Shown: one piece after another, positions 9,003 to 17,828 of the stretch
How the letters are laid out: every line of letters begins with the position of its first letter
Position numbering within the stretch: position 1 is the stretch's first letter
Origin: Arenibacter troitsensis
GTDB taxonomy: Bacteria > Bacteroidota > Bacteroidia > Flavobacteriales > Flavobacteriaceae
Direction of reading: 5' to 3'
Length of the DNA: 64,000 nt
Assembly: GCF_900177645.1 (NCBI RefSeq)
Contig: NZ_FXAO01000001.1
Span: forward strand, 832,712-896,711
Program-made: the position numbers and the translations under genes
Notes under the pieces: generated by a model
Database searches by the model: none
Seen by the model: the letters and a program-made list of their open reading frames with translations, nothing else
What the model was told of the DNA's origin: nothing

Positions 9003-9452
9003 ATGGAACATATCGAAAACAATAAGGAATTACAATTTGTTAAGGACGGACCCTGGTCCGAGTTGTACGCTTTAACGGAGCATTGGAAATCCGATTTGGA
9101 GTTTTATAAGGACGACCTGCGCTTTTTACATCATTTAATAGAGAAATACTTTATGTGGATTACCAAGCCGGAAAATTTGGATATGGTAAAAGAGTTAAAA
9201 GTTGGATTGTTCGACCTAAAGAATAAATGCCGGGATTTATTGGATAAAGTTCAAAGACATAGAACACAATTGGGTCAAATGGTGGAGGATTTTAATAAGG
9301 CGGACGCCGGTATAATTAGGACCGAGCATGAACATCTTGAGGAGGAGGTGGCAAATTTCGTAACAACGTTCCGTAGCAATAGGAAAGAGGTCTTTGCCAT
9401 AACGGAATTTATTATTGATAGTGAGTCCCTTGCAAATTTGATGGACAATTGA
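9003..9452 (+). CDS. conserved hypothetical helical protein
   Basis: A 149-residue soluble protein rich in Glu, Lys, Asp and Leu, almost certainly all helical. It has no signal peptide, membrane helix or recognisable catalytic motif. Heptad-like spacing from about residue 75 to 125 (LLDKVQRHRTQLGQMVEDFN, then HLEEEVANF) suggests a coiled coil. It is divergent from the universal stress protein and shares its regulatory gap, so a stress role is plausible but not shown. I do not recognise a named family. Confidence 0.72.
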   Translation: MEHIENNKELQFVKDGPWSELYALTEHWKSDLEFYKDDLRFLHHLIEKYFMWITKPENLDMVKELKVGLFDLKNKCRDLLDKVQRHRTQLGQMVEDFNKADAGIIRTEHEHLEEEVANFVTTFRSNRKEVFAITEFIIDSESLANLMDN

Positions 9453-9510
9453 ACTAATATCAATGAATTATAAGCGGATTAAATTATTGATGATTTTAAA
9501 GAGGTAGCAT

Positions 9511-10602
9511 ATGCGCATTGTTTTGGTGTTATTGATAATCCTGCACGGCCTTATCCATTTGATGGGTTTTGCAAAAGCCTTCCAATTTGGGGAGATGGCA
9601 CAATTCACCAAAGAAATTTCCAGGCCAATGGGAATACTTTGGCTTTTGGCGGCCCTACTTTTCATAGTGACAGCAATCGGATTTTTCTTAAGAAAGGACT
9701 GGTGGCCAATACTGGGGATTATTATGGTGATTCTTTCACAGGGTTTAATTTTCACCACTTGGGCAGATGCCAAATATGGGACCATTGCGAATGCAATTAT
9801 TTTGGTCGTAGCTATAATTGGCCAATCCAATTTAACATTTGAAAATAGTTTTAAGGAGGATGTTGCTGCTGCCATGAGCGTAGTGGCCCCATCCCCTGAT
9901 ATTCTAAAAGATAAAGATCTGGAATCTTTGCCAGAATGCGTTCAGAACTATCTGCGTTATGTGGGGGCGTTGGGAAAACCTAAGGTTTATAATATGAAAA
10001 TTGTGTTCACCGGAGAAATGCGCGACAAGGGCAAGGATTGGTTCAAATTTACTTCGGAACAATATAATTTTTTCGGTTCGCCCACCCGATTGTTTTTTAT
10101 GAAGGCCCAGGTAATGGGCCTACCCACTTATGGCTATCATAAGTATACCAACGAAGTGGCCAACATGCGGATAAAACTCCTATCTCTTTTTTCGGTGGTG
10201 GACTTGTCAGAACCGGAATTGTATCCCACGGAAACGGTCACCTTTTTTAACGATCTTTGTTTATTTGCCCCAGCAGCCCTTATTGATGATAGAATTAGTT
10301 GGGAAACCTTGGATAGCTTAAGCGCAAAAGCCACCTTTAACAATAAGGGAACCACTATATCTGCCATTTTATATTTTAATGAAAAGGGACAACTAATAAA
10401 TTTTGTTTCCAAGGATCGCTATTCCGTTTCGGAAATGAAAGCATTTCCTTTTTCAACTCCGGCAAGCAATTATAAGAACATAAATGGCTACCAATTGCCT
10501 TCTTATGGCGAAGCTATTTGGCATTACCCAGATATGGATTTTGTCTATGGAAAATTTGAGGTTGTTGATATAAGCTACAATGTTACCGATTTCAATAGGT
10601 AG
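9511..10602 (+). CDS. membrane protein with DUF6544-like C-terminal domain
   Basis: The 363-residue protein opens with four closely spaced hydrophobic helices (about 1-25, 40-62, 66-86, 90-108). A soluble domain of about 230 residues follows, beginning LPECVQNYLRYVGALGKPKV. That start and the internal GYHKYTN, W(E)TLDSLSAKATF and SYGEAIWHYP segments resemble proteins annotated DUF6544, though I name the family from memory and with modest certainty. No catalytic site is evident. It starts 58 bases after the 149-residue gene on the same strand and may belong to the same transcript. Confidence 0.75.
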   Translation: MRIVLVLLIILHGLIHLMGFAKAFQFGEMAQFTKEISRPMGILWLLAALLFIVTAIGFFLRKDWWPILGIIMVILSQGLIFTTWADAKYGTIANAIILVVAIIGQSNLTFENSFKEDVAAAMSVVAPSPDILKDKDLESLPECVQNYLRYVGALGKPKVYNMKIVFTGEMRDKGKDWFKFTSEQYNFFGSPTRLFFMKAQVMGLPTYGYHKYTNEVANMRIKLLSLFSVVDLSEPELYPTETVTFFNDLCLFAPAALIDDRISWETLDSLSAKATFNNKGTTISAILYFNEKGQLINFVSKDRYSVSEMKAFPFSTPASNYKNINGYQLPSYGEAIWHYPDMDFVYGKFEVVDISYNVTDFNR

Positions 10603-10807
10603 TTTTTAATAGAAATATAAAAGGTTTAGGAGTTTCGGTAACTGCCCTATGAAATTATATTCTAATTTTGACACTTTAATTTATGCTCGGTAGGAGGTCG
10701 GATTGGTCGTATTCTTCATTGTTCCGTATGTGGTTATAATAGGAATCTAATCGTTTTGGAACTATCAAGGTTGGTGTAATGGGCATACTGTAAAACAGGG
10801 ACGAAAT

Positions 10808-11797
10808 ATGAATTTTAAGATAGATGGGTTTGTTCTGTCCATAATAGCTGTCATTGGAATAGCTTATATATTTCCACAATGGGGTACGGCAGACAGTCGC
10901 GTTCCTATCGATACCATTAGTGCAATAGGAATTTCTTTAATCTTCTTTTTTTATGGCTTAAAATTAAGTCCATCCAAATTAAAAGCCGGACTCAAGAACT
11001 GGAAGTTGCACCTGTTGGTGCAGGCCTCCACTTTTTTAATTTTTCCCCTAATTGTTTTGGCATTTTATCCGCTAGTGCAAAATTCAGAGCAGCAGACCCT
11101 ATGGTTGGCCTTCTTTTTTTTGGCGGCACTGCCCTCCACGGTATCTTCCTCGGTGGTAATGGTTTCCATGGCCAAGGGTAATATCCCCGCTGCAATTTTT
11201 AATGCCAGTATATCTGGGATTATTGGCATTTTGATAACCCCACTTTGGATGGGGCCTTTTGTGCAGGAGACAGGAACAGATTTTGATTTTACAGTCATCT
11301 ATTCAAAACTCATCCTGCAAATTATTCTTCCGGTAATTTTGGGATTGTTTTTACAGCGATTTCTTGGGATACTGGCACAAAAATATAATAGCTACTTAAG
11401 CCTTTTCGATAAGTCCATTATTCTACTTATCATCTATAAAAGTTTTGCGGAATCGTTTGAAGAAAACATTTTTGGTGTGGTATCCTTTTTAGATTTGGGG
11501 ATACTTTTTGTAGCTGTATTGGGATTATTTTACGTGGCATTTTTTTTAACAGGATTTGTAGCCAAAAAATTAAGATTTAATACGGAAGACCAAATTACGG
11601 CCCAATTTTGTGGCACCAAAAAATCCTTGGTTCACGGAACCGTTTTTTCCAAAATTCTATTCGGCAACATGGCTTCAATAGGCATAATTTTATTGCCCCT
11701 TATGATATTCCATGCCACCCAAATCTTAATTTTGAGCATAATTGCCGGAATACGGGCAACTAGACCAGATGAAGGGGAATCCATCGTAGAGGCTTAG
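10808..11797 (+). CDS. SBF-like (bile acid:sodium symporter-like) transporter, YfeH type
   Basis: This 329-residue integral membrane protein has about ten helices. Early segments such as IGISLIFFFYGLKLSPSKLKAG and the FFLAALPSTVSSSVVMVSMA helix match the SBF_like/YfeH branch of the bile acid:sodium symporter superfamily. Late residues TAQFCGTKKSLVHGTVFSKI hold the conserved polar crossing region of that branch. Transport of an organic anion coupled to sodium is expected, but no substrate is known for YfeH-type proteins. It is followed by a convergent sulfatase, with only 57 bases between and no clear hairpin. Confidence 0.88.
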   Translation: MNFKIDGFVLSIIAVIGIAYIFPQWGTADSRVPIDTISAIGISLIFFFYGLKLSPSKLKAGLKNWKLHLLVQASTFLIFPLIVLAFYPLVQNSEQQTLWLAFFFLAALPSTVSSSVVMVSMAKGNIPAAIFNASISGIIGILITPLWMGPFVQETGTDFDFTVIYSKLILQIILPVILGLFLQRFLGILAQKYNSYLSLFDKSIILLIIYKSFAESFEENIFGVVSFLDLGILFVAVLGLFYVAFFLTGFVAKKLRFNTEDQITAQFCGTKKSLVHGTVFSKILFGNMASIGIILLPLMIFHATQILILSIIAGIRATRPDEGESIVEA

Positions 11798-11854
11798 CTT
11801 AAAATTACGTAGACCTAGTTTCTATGGAACTTTAGGGCTGTTTCCTAGTAATTT

Positions 11855-13276
11855 TTATTCAATATCTGCCAGTTGGTCTTTTCCTTTAACTAAATTGGAC
11901 TGGTGCTCCTTGACCATAAGATCAATTTCTGCAAGAATTTCTGGGTGACTTGCCCTTAAATCAAATTTTTCGGATGGGTCCACACTTAAATTGAACAGGA
12001 TTGGTGGATTATGTATTTCCTTTTCACCAAATTGCCCATAGGAACCTTCGGTAATATAATGCGCCTTGTAATCTCCAAGTCGTGCCGCATATAATTGTGT
12101 TCCCCTATAATAGAAAACCCCCTTTCTTGGAGTTGGATGGCCTTTCAATAATGTGGCACTTAGGTCAAACCCATCCATAATCCTGTCTTTAGGCATTGGT
12201 ACACCGGCCAAGGCGCTAAACGTAGGGAAAAGGTCCATGGTAGTGCCCAAATCGGATATCACTGCTGGCTTAATGTTGGTTGGCGACCAAAAAATGCAAG
12301 GTTCCCGCATACCACCTTCCCAAGTCATTCCTTTTCCGGCCTTTAATAGGCCTGCACTCCCTCCATTAACCCCATAAGAAAGCCATGGGCCGTTATCCGA
12401 GGTGAATACCACAATGGTATGCTTGTCCAATCCTTCTTCCTTGAGGGTGGCGATAATTTGACCTATGCCATGATCAATTTCTTCAAATACATCACCATAA
12501 ATCCCTCTTTTACTTTTGCCTAAAAAGTCTTTAGAGGCAAATAGGGGAATATGCGGTAGATTGTGGGCCAAGTATATAAAGAAAGGATTGTCCTTATTTT
12601 TTTTGATAAAAGAAATGGTTTCTTCCGTATATCTTTTGGTAATGGTATTTTGATTGGCAGGTCGTTCTATTATTTCCGTATTCCTCATTAAAGGGACATT
12701 GAAATTTTCTGTGGGTAAACTTCCTTTTGTTTCCTTAAAAGCCTTATAATCGCCCACAAAATCCATGTCATTGGAGTAGGGGATACCAAAATAGTAATCA
12801 AAACCATTATTGGTTGGTAGGTATTCATCCTTGTGGCCTAAGTGCCATTTGCCAACACATGCTGTACTATAGCCTACTGTTTTTAATTGTTCTGCCAAGG
12901 TTATTTCCGAGCTTGGTAAACCATATTTGGAATTTGGGAACAATACCCTTTTTTTATCACTCGCCATACCGCTTCTTACGGGTAATCTACCTGTTAATAA
13001 GGCAGCCCTGCTAGGGGTACAGACACTGGCTCCTACGTAGAAATTGGTCCATTTTTGCCCTTCGGTCGCCATTTTATCCAATTGCGGTGTTTTAATGGTG
13101 GGATGACCATAAATACTTAGGTCGCCATAACCTAGATCGTCTGCAAAAATGATGATGAAATTAGGGGTTTTGCCTAGGTTTTCCTGACTATAGCCAATGC
13201 TGAAATAAGAAGTTAATAGAACTAAGATTAATAATTTTTTAATATTTAAGCCTGGATTAAGCCAATGTAAGATCAT
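11855..13276 (-). CDS. secreted sulfatase (formylglycine type, S1)
   Basis: This 473-residue hydrolase removes sulfate esters, probably from algal polysaccharide. A signal peptide covers about residues 12-29. The metal site begins FADDLGYGD (Asp46, Asp47). The sulfatase signature CTPSRAALLTG places the formylglycine Cys at residue 86 with Arg90, and GKWHLGH supplies the conserved Lys/His pair. VVFTSDNGPWLSYG is the second metal motif. Arylsulfatase-A-like length and order are intact. Activity needs a formylglycine-generating enzyme encoded elsewhere. No SusC/SusD or glycoside hydrolase flanks it, so it is not part of a visible polysaccharide utilisation locus. Confidence 0.92.
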   Translation of the reverse strand: MILHWLNPGLNIKKLLILVLLTSYFSIGYSQENLGKTPNFIIIFADDLGYGDLSIYGHPTIKTPQLDKMATEGQKWTNFYVGASVCTPSRAALLTGRLPVRSGMASDKKRVLFPNSKYGLPSSEITLAEQLKTVGYSTACVGKWHLGHKDEYLPTNNGFDYYFGIPYSNDMDFVGDYKAFKETKGSLPTENFNVPLMRNTEIIERPANQNTITKRYTEETISFIKKNKDNPFFIYLAHNLPHIPLFASKDFLGKSKRGIYGDVFEEIDHGIGQIIATLKEEGLDKHTIVVFTSDNGPWLSYGVNGGSAGLLKAGKGMTWEGGMREPCIFWSPTNIKPAVISDLGTTMDLFPTFSALAGVPMPKDRIMDGFDLSATLLKGHPTPRKGVFYYRGTQLYAARLGDYKAHYITEGSYGQFGEKEIHNPPILFNLSVDPSEKFDLRASHPEILAEIDLMVKEHQSNLVKGKDQLADIE

Positions 13277-13392
13277 TACTATTTGTTGTTATTGTTCGGA
13301 TTTGAAGATAACAAAAAATAATCATTCTTAAATCCCAAAAGCCAAAATAGGTTTTTCGATATAGGATTAGGTTTACGATCCCTCCCAATAAC

Positions 13393-14532
13393 TCAATTGT
13401 ATACCACTGCAATCTTGGCCAATTGGCCAACAATTTTAATGGAATCTTTCATGGATAATTTGGACCCATCTGCATGTATCCAGCGTTTAAGGGGTTGCTC
13501 GCAGATCATATTCGTCGCCTCCTTTTTACCGTAATGCTTACGCATGCGCATAAATATTTCAACATCGAATAACCATTTGGTTATGAATTTCTTTTCAAAC
13601 ATAGTTGCTGCAATTTCCCTGTTCATTACCTTGGCACCGCATTGGGTATCCTTAAAGGGCATGCCAAGAATCTTTTGAATAATAATATTTATGGTTTTAC
13701 TAATTATTTTACGGGCAGATTCCTTGGTAATGTCAGCACCCATTCTGCTGATACGTGAGCCACTGACTATTTTGAATTGTGAATTTTCTATGGTTTTTAC
13801 CAAGTCGTCAAAATCCCTGAAATCTGTGGAGAGATCAGCGTCCAGATACCCAATATAATCCAATTGTTTATCCTGCATCAAATATTGGATTCCTTGCCGG
13901 ACCGCTTCTGCCTTCCCACCATTTTGTTCACAGTTATATATGCTGATGTTGGACTCGTTTCCTTTTCTAAGTTCCTCCAGCACTTTCATAGTATTGTCTG
14001 TACTCCCATCGTTTACAAAGCAAAGATGGTAGCCGAGGTTTTCGTAGGCAAAATTCCTGAATTGGTCACTGGATAGTCTGTCTTCTTCATTATAACATGG
14101 GATTACTACGCCAACGCAATTTTTTTGCAGCATTCTGGTATTGGCTATTGGCAATGTATCCACAGAGAGTTTAGGGCTTCCAATTATTCTTTTGATCCTA
14201 GCGGTCATTTCATCCAAGCTCACAGGTTTCTTCATGTAATCGTCTATACCCAATGTAAAACTGTCAAGGATAATGGATTCATCGGTATTTCCGGACATGA
14301 CTAGGATAGGTGTTTTGGATTCTTTGAAAAACCTAATATGTTTAACCACTTCCATGCCGGACATGTCCGGCATGTTCATATCCACTAGAACAAGGTCGGG
14401 CTTGTAGTTATCGTAGAGTTTAATTCCGTTAGCTCCATTATCTGCAGTTTTTACTTCATATCCGAGTTCTGAAAGTCTTTTTTCTACTGATAGGAGAATT
14501 AGTTGTTGATCGTCAATGGCTAAAATTTTCAT
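13393..14532 (-). CDS. response-regulator receiver fused to GT2 glycosyltransferase
   Basis: Residues 1-120 form a full CheY-type receiver: acidic pair Asp7-Asp8, phospho-acceptor Asp51 (VDMNMP), Ser80 and Lys102-Pro103. A short linker leads to a GT2 domain of the dolichyl/polyprenyl-phosphate sugar synthase type at about 139-379. It carries VVIPCYNEE (142-150), NDGSTDN, the metal DxD in LDADLS (231-233), SGSR, and the DTQCGAK (295-301) motif. There are no C-terminal membrane helices, unlike GtrB-type enzymes. The enzyme would transfer a nucleotide sugar to lipid phosphate or a glycan, with activity perhaps switched by phosphorylation. Most response regulators have DNA-binding or cyclic-nucleotide outputs, so a glycosyltransferase output is unusual. 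It is transcribed divergently from the GT-C-like gene, from a promoter with the 21-bp-pitch direct repeat. Confidence 0.9.
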   Translation of the reverse strand: MKILAIDDQQLILLSVEKRLSELGYEVKTADNGANGIKLYDNYKPDLVLVDMNMPDMSGMEVVKHIRFFKESKTPILVMSGNTDESIILDSFTLGIDDYMKKPVSLDEMTARIKRIIGSPKLSVDTLPIANTRMLQKNCVGVVIPCYNEEDRLSSDQFRNFAYENLGYHLCFVNDGSTDNTMKVLEELRKGNESNISIYNCEQNGGKAEAVRQGIQYLMQDKQLDYIGYLDADLSTDFRDFDDLVKTIENSQFKIVSGSRISRMGADITKESARKIISKTINIIIQKILGMPFKDTQCGAKVMNREIAATMFEKKFITKWLFDVEIFMRMRKHYGKKEATNMICEQPLKRWIHADGSKLSMKDSIKIVGQLAKIAVVYN

Positions 14533-14586
14533 AGGTTAAGTTTTAAGTTTATTTTAAAATTGCTGGCTTTAATGCAATTTCTGAAG

Positions 14587-14657
14587 CAAATGTAGTAACA
14601 ACCTATCCGTTTAAAAGGTGGTCAAAAGTTCAGTGGCAGTTTTCTATAGATGAATGG
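14587..14657 (-). promoter_or_regulatory. LytTR-type direct repeat and -7 element of the REC-GT2 gene
   Basis: The direct repeat is AAAAGTTCAGTGG (14624-14636) and TATAGATGAATGG (14645-14657), 21 bp apart start to start; the second copy is the strong one. On the leftward strand TACATTTG (14594-14587) is a perfect TAnnTTTG element, 29 bases from the repeat. No TTG occurs at the -33 position, as expected for an activator-dependent promoter. The same arrangement occurs at three other promoters in the window (21919-21988, 23442-23511, 32381-32450). Confidence 0.7.
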
Positions 14658-14682
14658 ATTTTTTGCTGCGATGGCTGATTTA

Positions 14683-14727
14683 TTGTCTCTTATACAATAA
14701 TGCTATCTTTAGATTGTTATAATTTTG
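14683..14727 (+). promoter_or_regulatory. candidate promoters for the GT-C-like operon
   Basis: TTG (14683-14685), 18 bases, then TATCTTTA (14704-14711) fits the Bacteroidota -33/-7 pattern with one mismatch. A second -7-like box, TAATTTTG (14720-14727), is a perfect TAnnTTTG but lies only 13 bases before the ATG and has no -33 partner. Both read toward the gene starting at 14741. Confidence 0.4.
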
Positions 14728-14740
14728 TTATAATCCATTA

Positions 14741-17700
14741 ATGAAAAACACCAATAGTTTACTGGTCCTGGCCCTGTTTTTTGGACTTACATTTCACGGT
14801 GCCAGTATTTTTTTTACATTGGAATCTACCTATGATGCTTTGATCCATCTTTTTTTTGCGGATCATTATGCCAATAGTTGGTTCGAACCATGGGATTATA
14901 GATGGTATACGGGGTTTACAGTTCAGGGTTATCCACCTTTGGTTCATCAATCCATTGCCCTTTTATCCTATGTTGGTGGCCTAAAATTTGGATTGTTCAC
15001 GGTAGCTCTGTTGGGAATTGTTCTTTTTATTACAGGTACTTACCGTTTTGGGCTTTTAATGACGGGGAATCAAAAAGTAGCAGGCTATACTTCCTTGATG
15101 GCGGTATTTTCCACAACCTTTATAGAAACCTTGCATATATTTGGGCAGTTACCCAGTATTATTGGACTTTCAGTTCTTTTGCATTCCCTTACTGAAATAT
15201 ATTTATGGATCAAAACGGGGAGGTCGCATTATTTACTCACTTCCTTATCACTGATTGCCGTAACGGTTACCTCTCATCATGTTACACCTATTTTTGGAAT
15301 GGTATTTTTTGTCTTTCCATTAATTGGAATGGTCGTTATGGATGTATCCCGTGATAAGGTATCTACCAATAGGGAATTAACTTTTAAGGTGTTCTTCAAA
15401 TCTTTTAAACAGCTCTTTTGGCGTATAGTTGGATTTGGTTTTTCCTCTTTGGTATTAATAGTGGTCTGTATTTTGCCCTATTGGGTCAATTCCAAAAAGA
15501 ACCCTATTACCCAAATCCCCATTCCACATGGTTCCAGGGATAATTTTTTGGAAGTGACCTCATCAGGTCTGGTATTCTTTATTGTGCCTTGGGGAATACT
15601 GCTGTTCTTTCTGCCCTATATTTTTTATCGACTTTATAGTAAACGATTTTTGTTTTTTGGTTTGTCCATATCCGCACTTACTATTTTGGGCACCGGGGGA
15701 ACAACCCCTATACCGTTGAAAGTATTGGGCGAAACTGCATTTAATATCCTGACCTTGGACCGTTTTACCCTTTGGGCAACTATAATGGCGTTACCAATAT
15801 TTGGGGAGTTTATCTATAGATTGGCAGAAGGTGATCTAAAACAACAACTGCAACGGCGTTTTGGGGCAATATACCATAGGGTGCTAAGTATTTTTATTGG
15901 AGGCAGTATTCTTTTAATGGTCATTTTTACAATGAGTTTAGGATATTTTAGACCCTCACAGCCCCAAAAAATAAAAATGCTTCCCATCGTTAATTTTTTA
16001 AATCAGGACCAACATGACCAATGGCGTTATTTGCCCTTGGGTTTCGGGGATCAAATGGCATGGCTCTCGGCGCAAACAAATGCCATGACTGTTGATGGTA
16101 ATTATCATTCTGCAAGACGATTACCGGAATTGACGACCAGGGCCATTGAGCGTTTGGAGAATTCGAAATTTAGGGGGGTAGAGGGTATTGGTTCCCTTCA
16201 GCAGTTTTTGACCGTTCCGGAAAAGTATAACCTAAAGTACATCTTTAGTAATGATAAATTCTATGACCCCATCCTTTATTTCTGTGGATGGCAACGTCTA
16301 CAACAGTTGGAAAATGGTATTATGGTTTGGGAAAAATTAAACGTACCCCCGGTGCCCTCCATTCTTCCCAAAGAGGATGTAGCCCAATGGCTGAAGCTAA
16401 TGTGGGGCATTGTACCTATTCTAACAGTATTGATAGCCTTTGTTATCAATATTCAACTGCTCTGGATTCGAATACTTAATTCAAGAATGATCCAACAGCC
16501 GGACTATATGAAGTATGCTATTGAATATAGGAAATTTCCATCATTCCTTATCAGTGTAAATCATCTCTGGGCATTCTTGGTCATATCGTTGTTCGGATTT
16601 GGAATCTACCAATTTTATATCCACAACATAGCCCAAAGGTCTCCACAAAATGTGGTTAAGGCCTATTATAATGCCTTGGATTTTAAGGAATTTGAGACAG
16701 CACACTCATTTTTGGATATAGAAAAGGAAATTTCCATTGCCCAATATATGCAGGAAGTATCTGTAACCGATGGCATCTTAAGCTCGTATGCTAAATTGGA
16801 CGCAATCCAAATAAAGATATCCAATGAGACTGACCAAAATGCTAGGGCGGAAGTAGAAACATTTTGGGTAACCCCTTTGGAACGAATACAAAAGACATAC
16901 AATCATAATTTGGTAAAACGTCAAGGGAAATGGTACATAGAACCGTCCTATTTAGATAGCGACATTCCCCCTGATCAATTGTTTACTTCCAACAATACTA
17001 CTTTTTATAACCATGGTCGACGAAAAATAACCACAGAACAGACCCATCATGAGGATGTACTGAAACAACCAGTTTTGGAGGTGCTTAGTGCCAAATTGGT
17101 AAAAATGGATGGCAGTTACTCGGTTATCGGGGAATTGCAGAATGTTGACAATGTTCCTGCCGATGTGGTTCTAAAGGCTACATTGTACAATGACGAGGAT
17201 AAGGAGTTGGCCAGTTATAACGCCAAGTTTCATATGAAGCATAAGTTAATGCCCATGGAAACCACCACCTTCAAAATCAATTTTGAAGGTATTGCATGGT
17301 CACAGACCAAAGATACCATTCCCCCTACTTTTAACCCCGATGAATTTACACCTGTGACATTTTCGGAGCAACCTACCAAATTCAATCTACAGTGTGCCGG
17401 CAATGTAGCCAATACTGATCTTTATAAGGGATTGGTGCTTCAGGAAATACAATTGTTGCCAGACAGGATCAAGGGGCAACTGTACAATTCAGGGATTCAG
17501 GAAGTAACGATTCCCTTACTGTTGATTTCCTATTACGATGCCGACAAAAATCTCCTTTGGGTTGACCATAAATTTGTTCGGGACGGGGTCCGGGTGCAGC
17601 GCAAACAATCATTTCAGTATGATATCAAGGAATTGGATGGGTTGAAGATTGTCAACAGTAGTTTGGAAAACTGTTATGTAAATGGACTGCCCAACGCGGA

Positions 17701-17827
17701 AATTGCCGGAAAAGTAATCGGGGTGCGGAATCGGAGTCATTCGTATGAACAAATGCAACCTTTTAAGGGATCTGATTATGATTTTATAAAATTGGAAATG
17801 AACAGTTATATAGGAAATCCAAGGTAA
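14741..17827 (+). CDS. large GT-C-like polytopic membrane protein with periplasmic C-terminal domains
   Basis: The protein is 1028 residues. The first 620 hold a dozen or more membrane helices. The first loop STYDALIHLFFADHYANSW, then WYTGFTVQGYPPLVHQ, has the Asp32/His36 and YPPL pattern of the 6-pyruvoyl-tetrahydropterin-synthase-related (PF10131-type) membrane proteins, a GT-C-like group that uses lipid-phosphate sugars. After the last helix (about 608-630) comes an NTF2-like fold (about 638-740; NVVKAYYNALDFKEFETAHS, later GKWYIEP), then two beta domains with FxLYD-like features (about 770-870 and 880-1000). The gene is divergent from the polyprenyl-phosphate-type GT2 fusion, which could supply its donor. 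It is followed after one base by the lipoprotein gene. Glycosyltransferase activity is inferred, not shown. Confidence 0.78.
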   Translation: MKNTNSLLVLALFFGLTFHGASIFFTLESTYDALIHLFFADHYANSWFEPWDYRWYTGFTVQGYPPLVHQSIALLSYVGGLKFGLFTVALLGIVLFITGTYRFGLLMTGNQKVAGYTSLMAVFSTTFIETLHIFGQLPSIIGLSVLLHSLTEIYLWIKTGRSHYLLTSLSLIAVTVTSHHVTPIFGMVFFVFPLIGMVVMDVSRDKVSTNRELTFKVFFKSFKQLFWRIVGFGFSSLVLIVVCILPYWVNSKKNPITQIPIPHGSRDNFLEVTSSGLVFFIVPWGILLFFLPYIFYRLYSKRFLFFGLSISALTILGTGGTTPIPLKVLGETAFNILTLDRFTLWATIMALPIFGEFIYRLAEGDLKQQLQRRFGAIYHRVLSIFIGGSILLMVIFTMSLGYFRPSQPQKIKMLPIVNFLNQDQHDQWRYLPLGFGDQMAWLSAQTNAMTVDGNYHSARRLPELTTRAIERLENSKFRGVEGIGSLQQFLTVPEKYNLKYIFSNDKFYDPILYFCGWQRLQQLENGIMVWEKLNVPPVPSILPKEDVAQWLKLMWGIVPILTVLIAFVINIQLLWIRILNSRMIQQPDYMKYAIEYRKFPSFLISVNHLWAFLVISLFGFGIYQFYIHNIAQRSPQNVVKAYYNALDFKEFETAHSFLDIEKEISIAQYMQEVSVTDGILSSYAKLDAIQIKISNETDQNARAEVETFWVTPLERIQKTYNHNLVKRQGKWYIEPSYLDSDIPPDQLFTSNNTTFYNHGRRKITTEQTHHEDVLKQPVLEVLSAKLVKMDGSYSVIGELQNVDNVPADVVLKATLYNDEDKELASYNAKFHMKHKLMPMETTTFKINFEGIAWSQTKDTIPPTFNPDEFTPVTFSEQPTKFNLQCAGNVANTDLYKGLVLQEIQLLPDRIKGQLYNSGIQEVTIPLLLISYYDADKNLLWVDHKFVRDGVRVQRKQSFQYDIKELDGLKIVNSSLENCYVNGLPNAEIAGKVIGVRNRSHSYEQMQPFKGSDYDFIKLEMNSYIGNPR

Positions 17828-17828
17828 T

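Noticed and set aside
11855-13276. Sulfatase as part of a polysaccharide utilisation locus
   Set aside because: No SusC/SusD pair, carbohydrate lyase or second sulfatase is adjacent.
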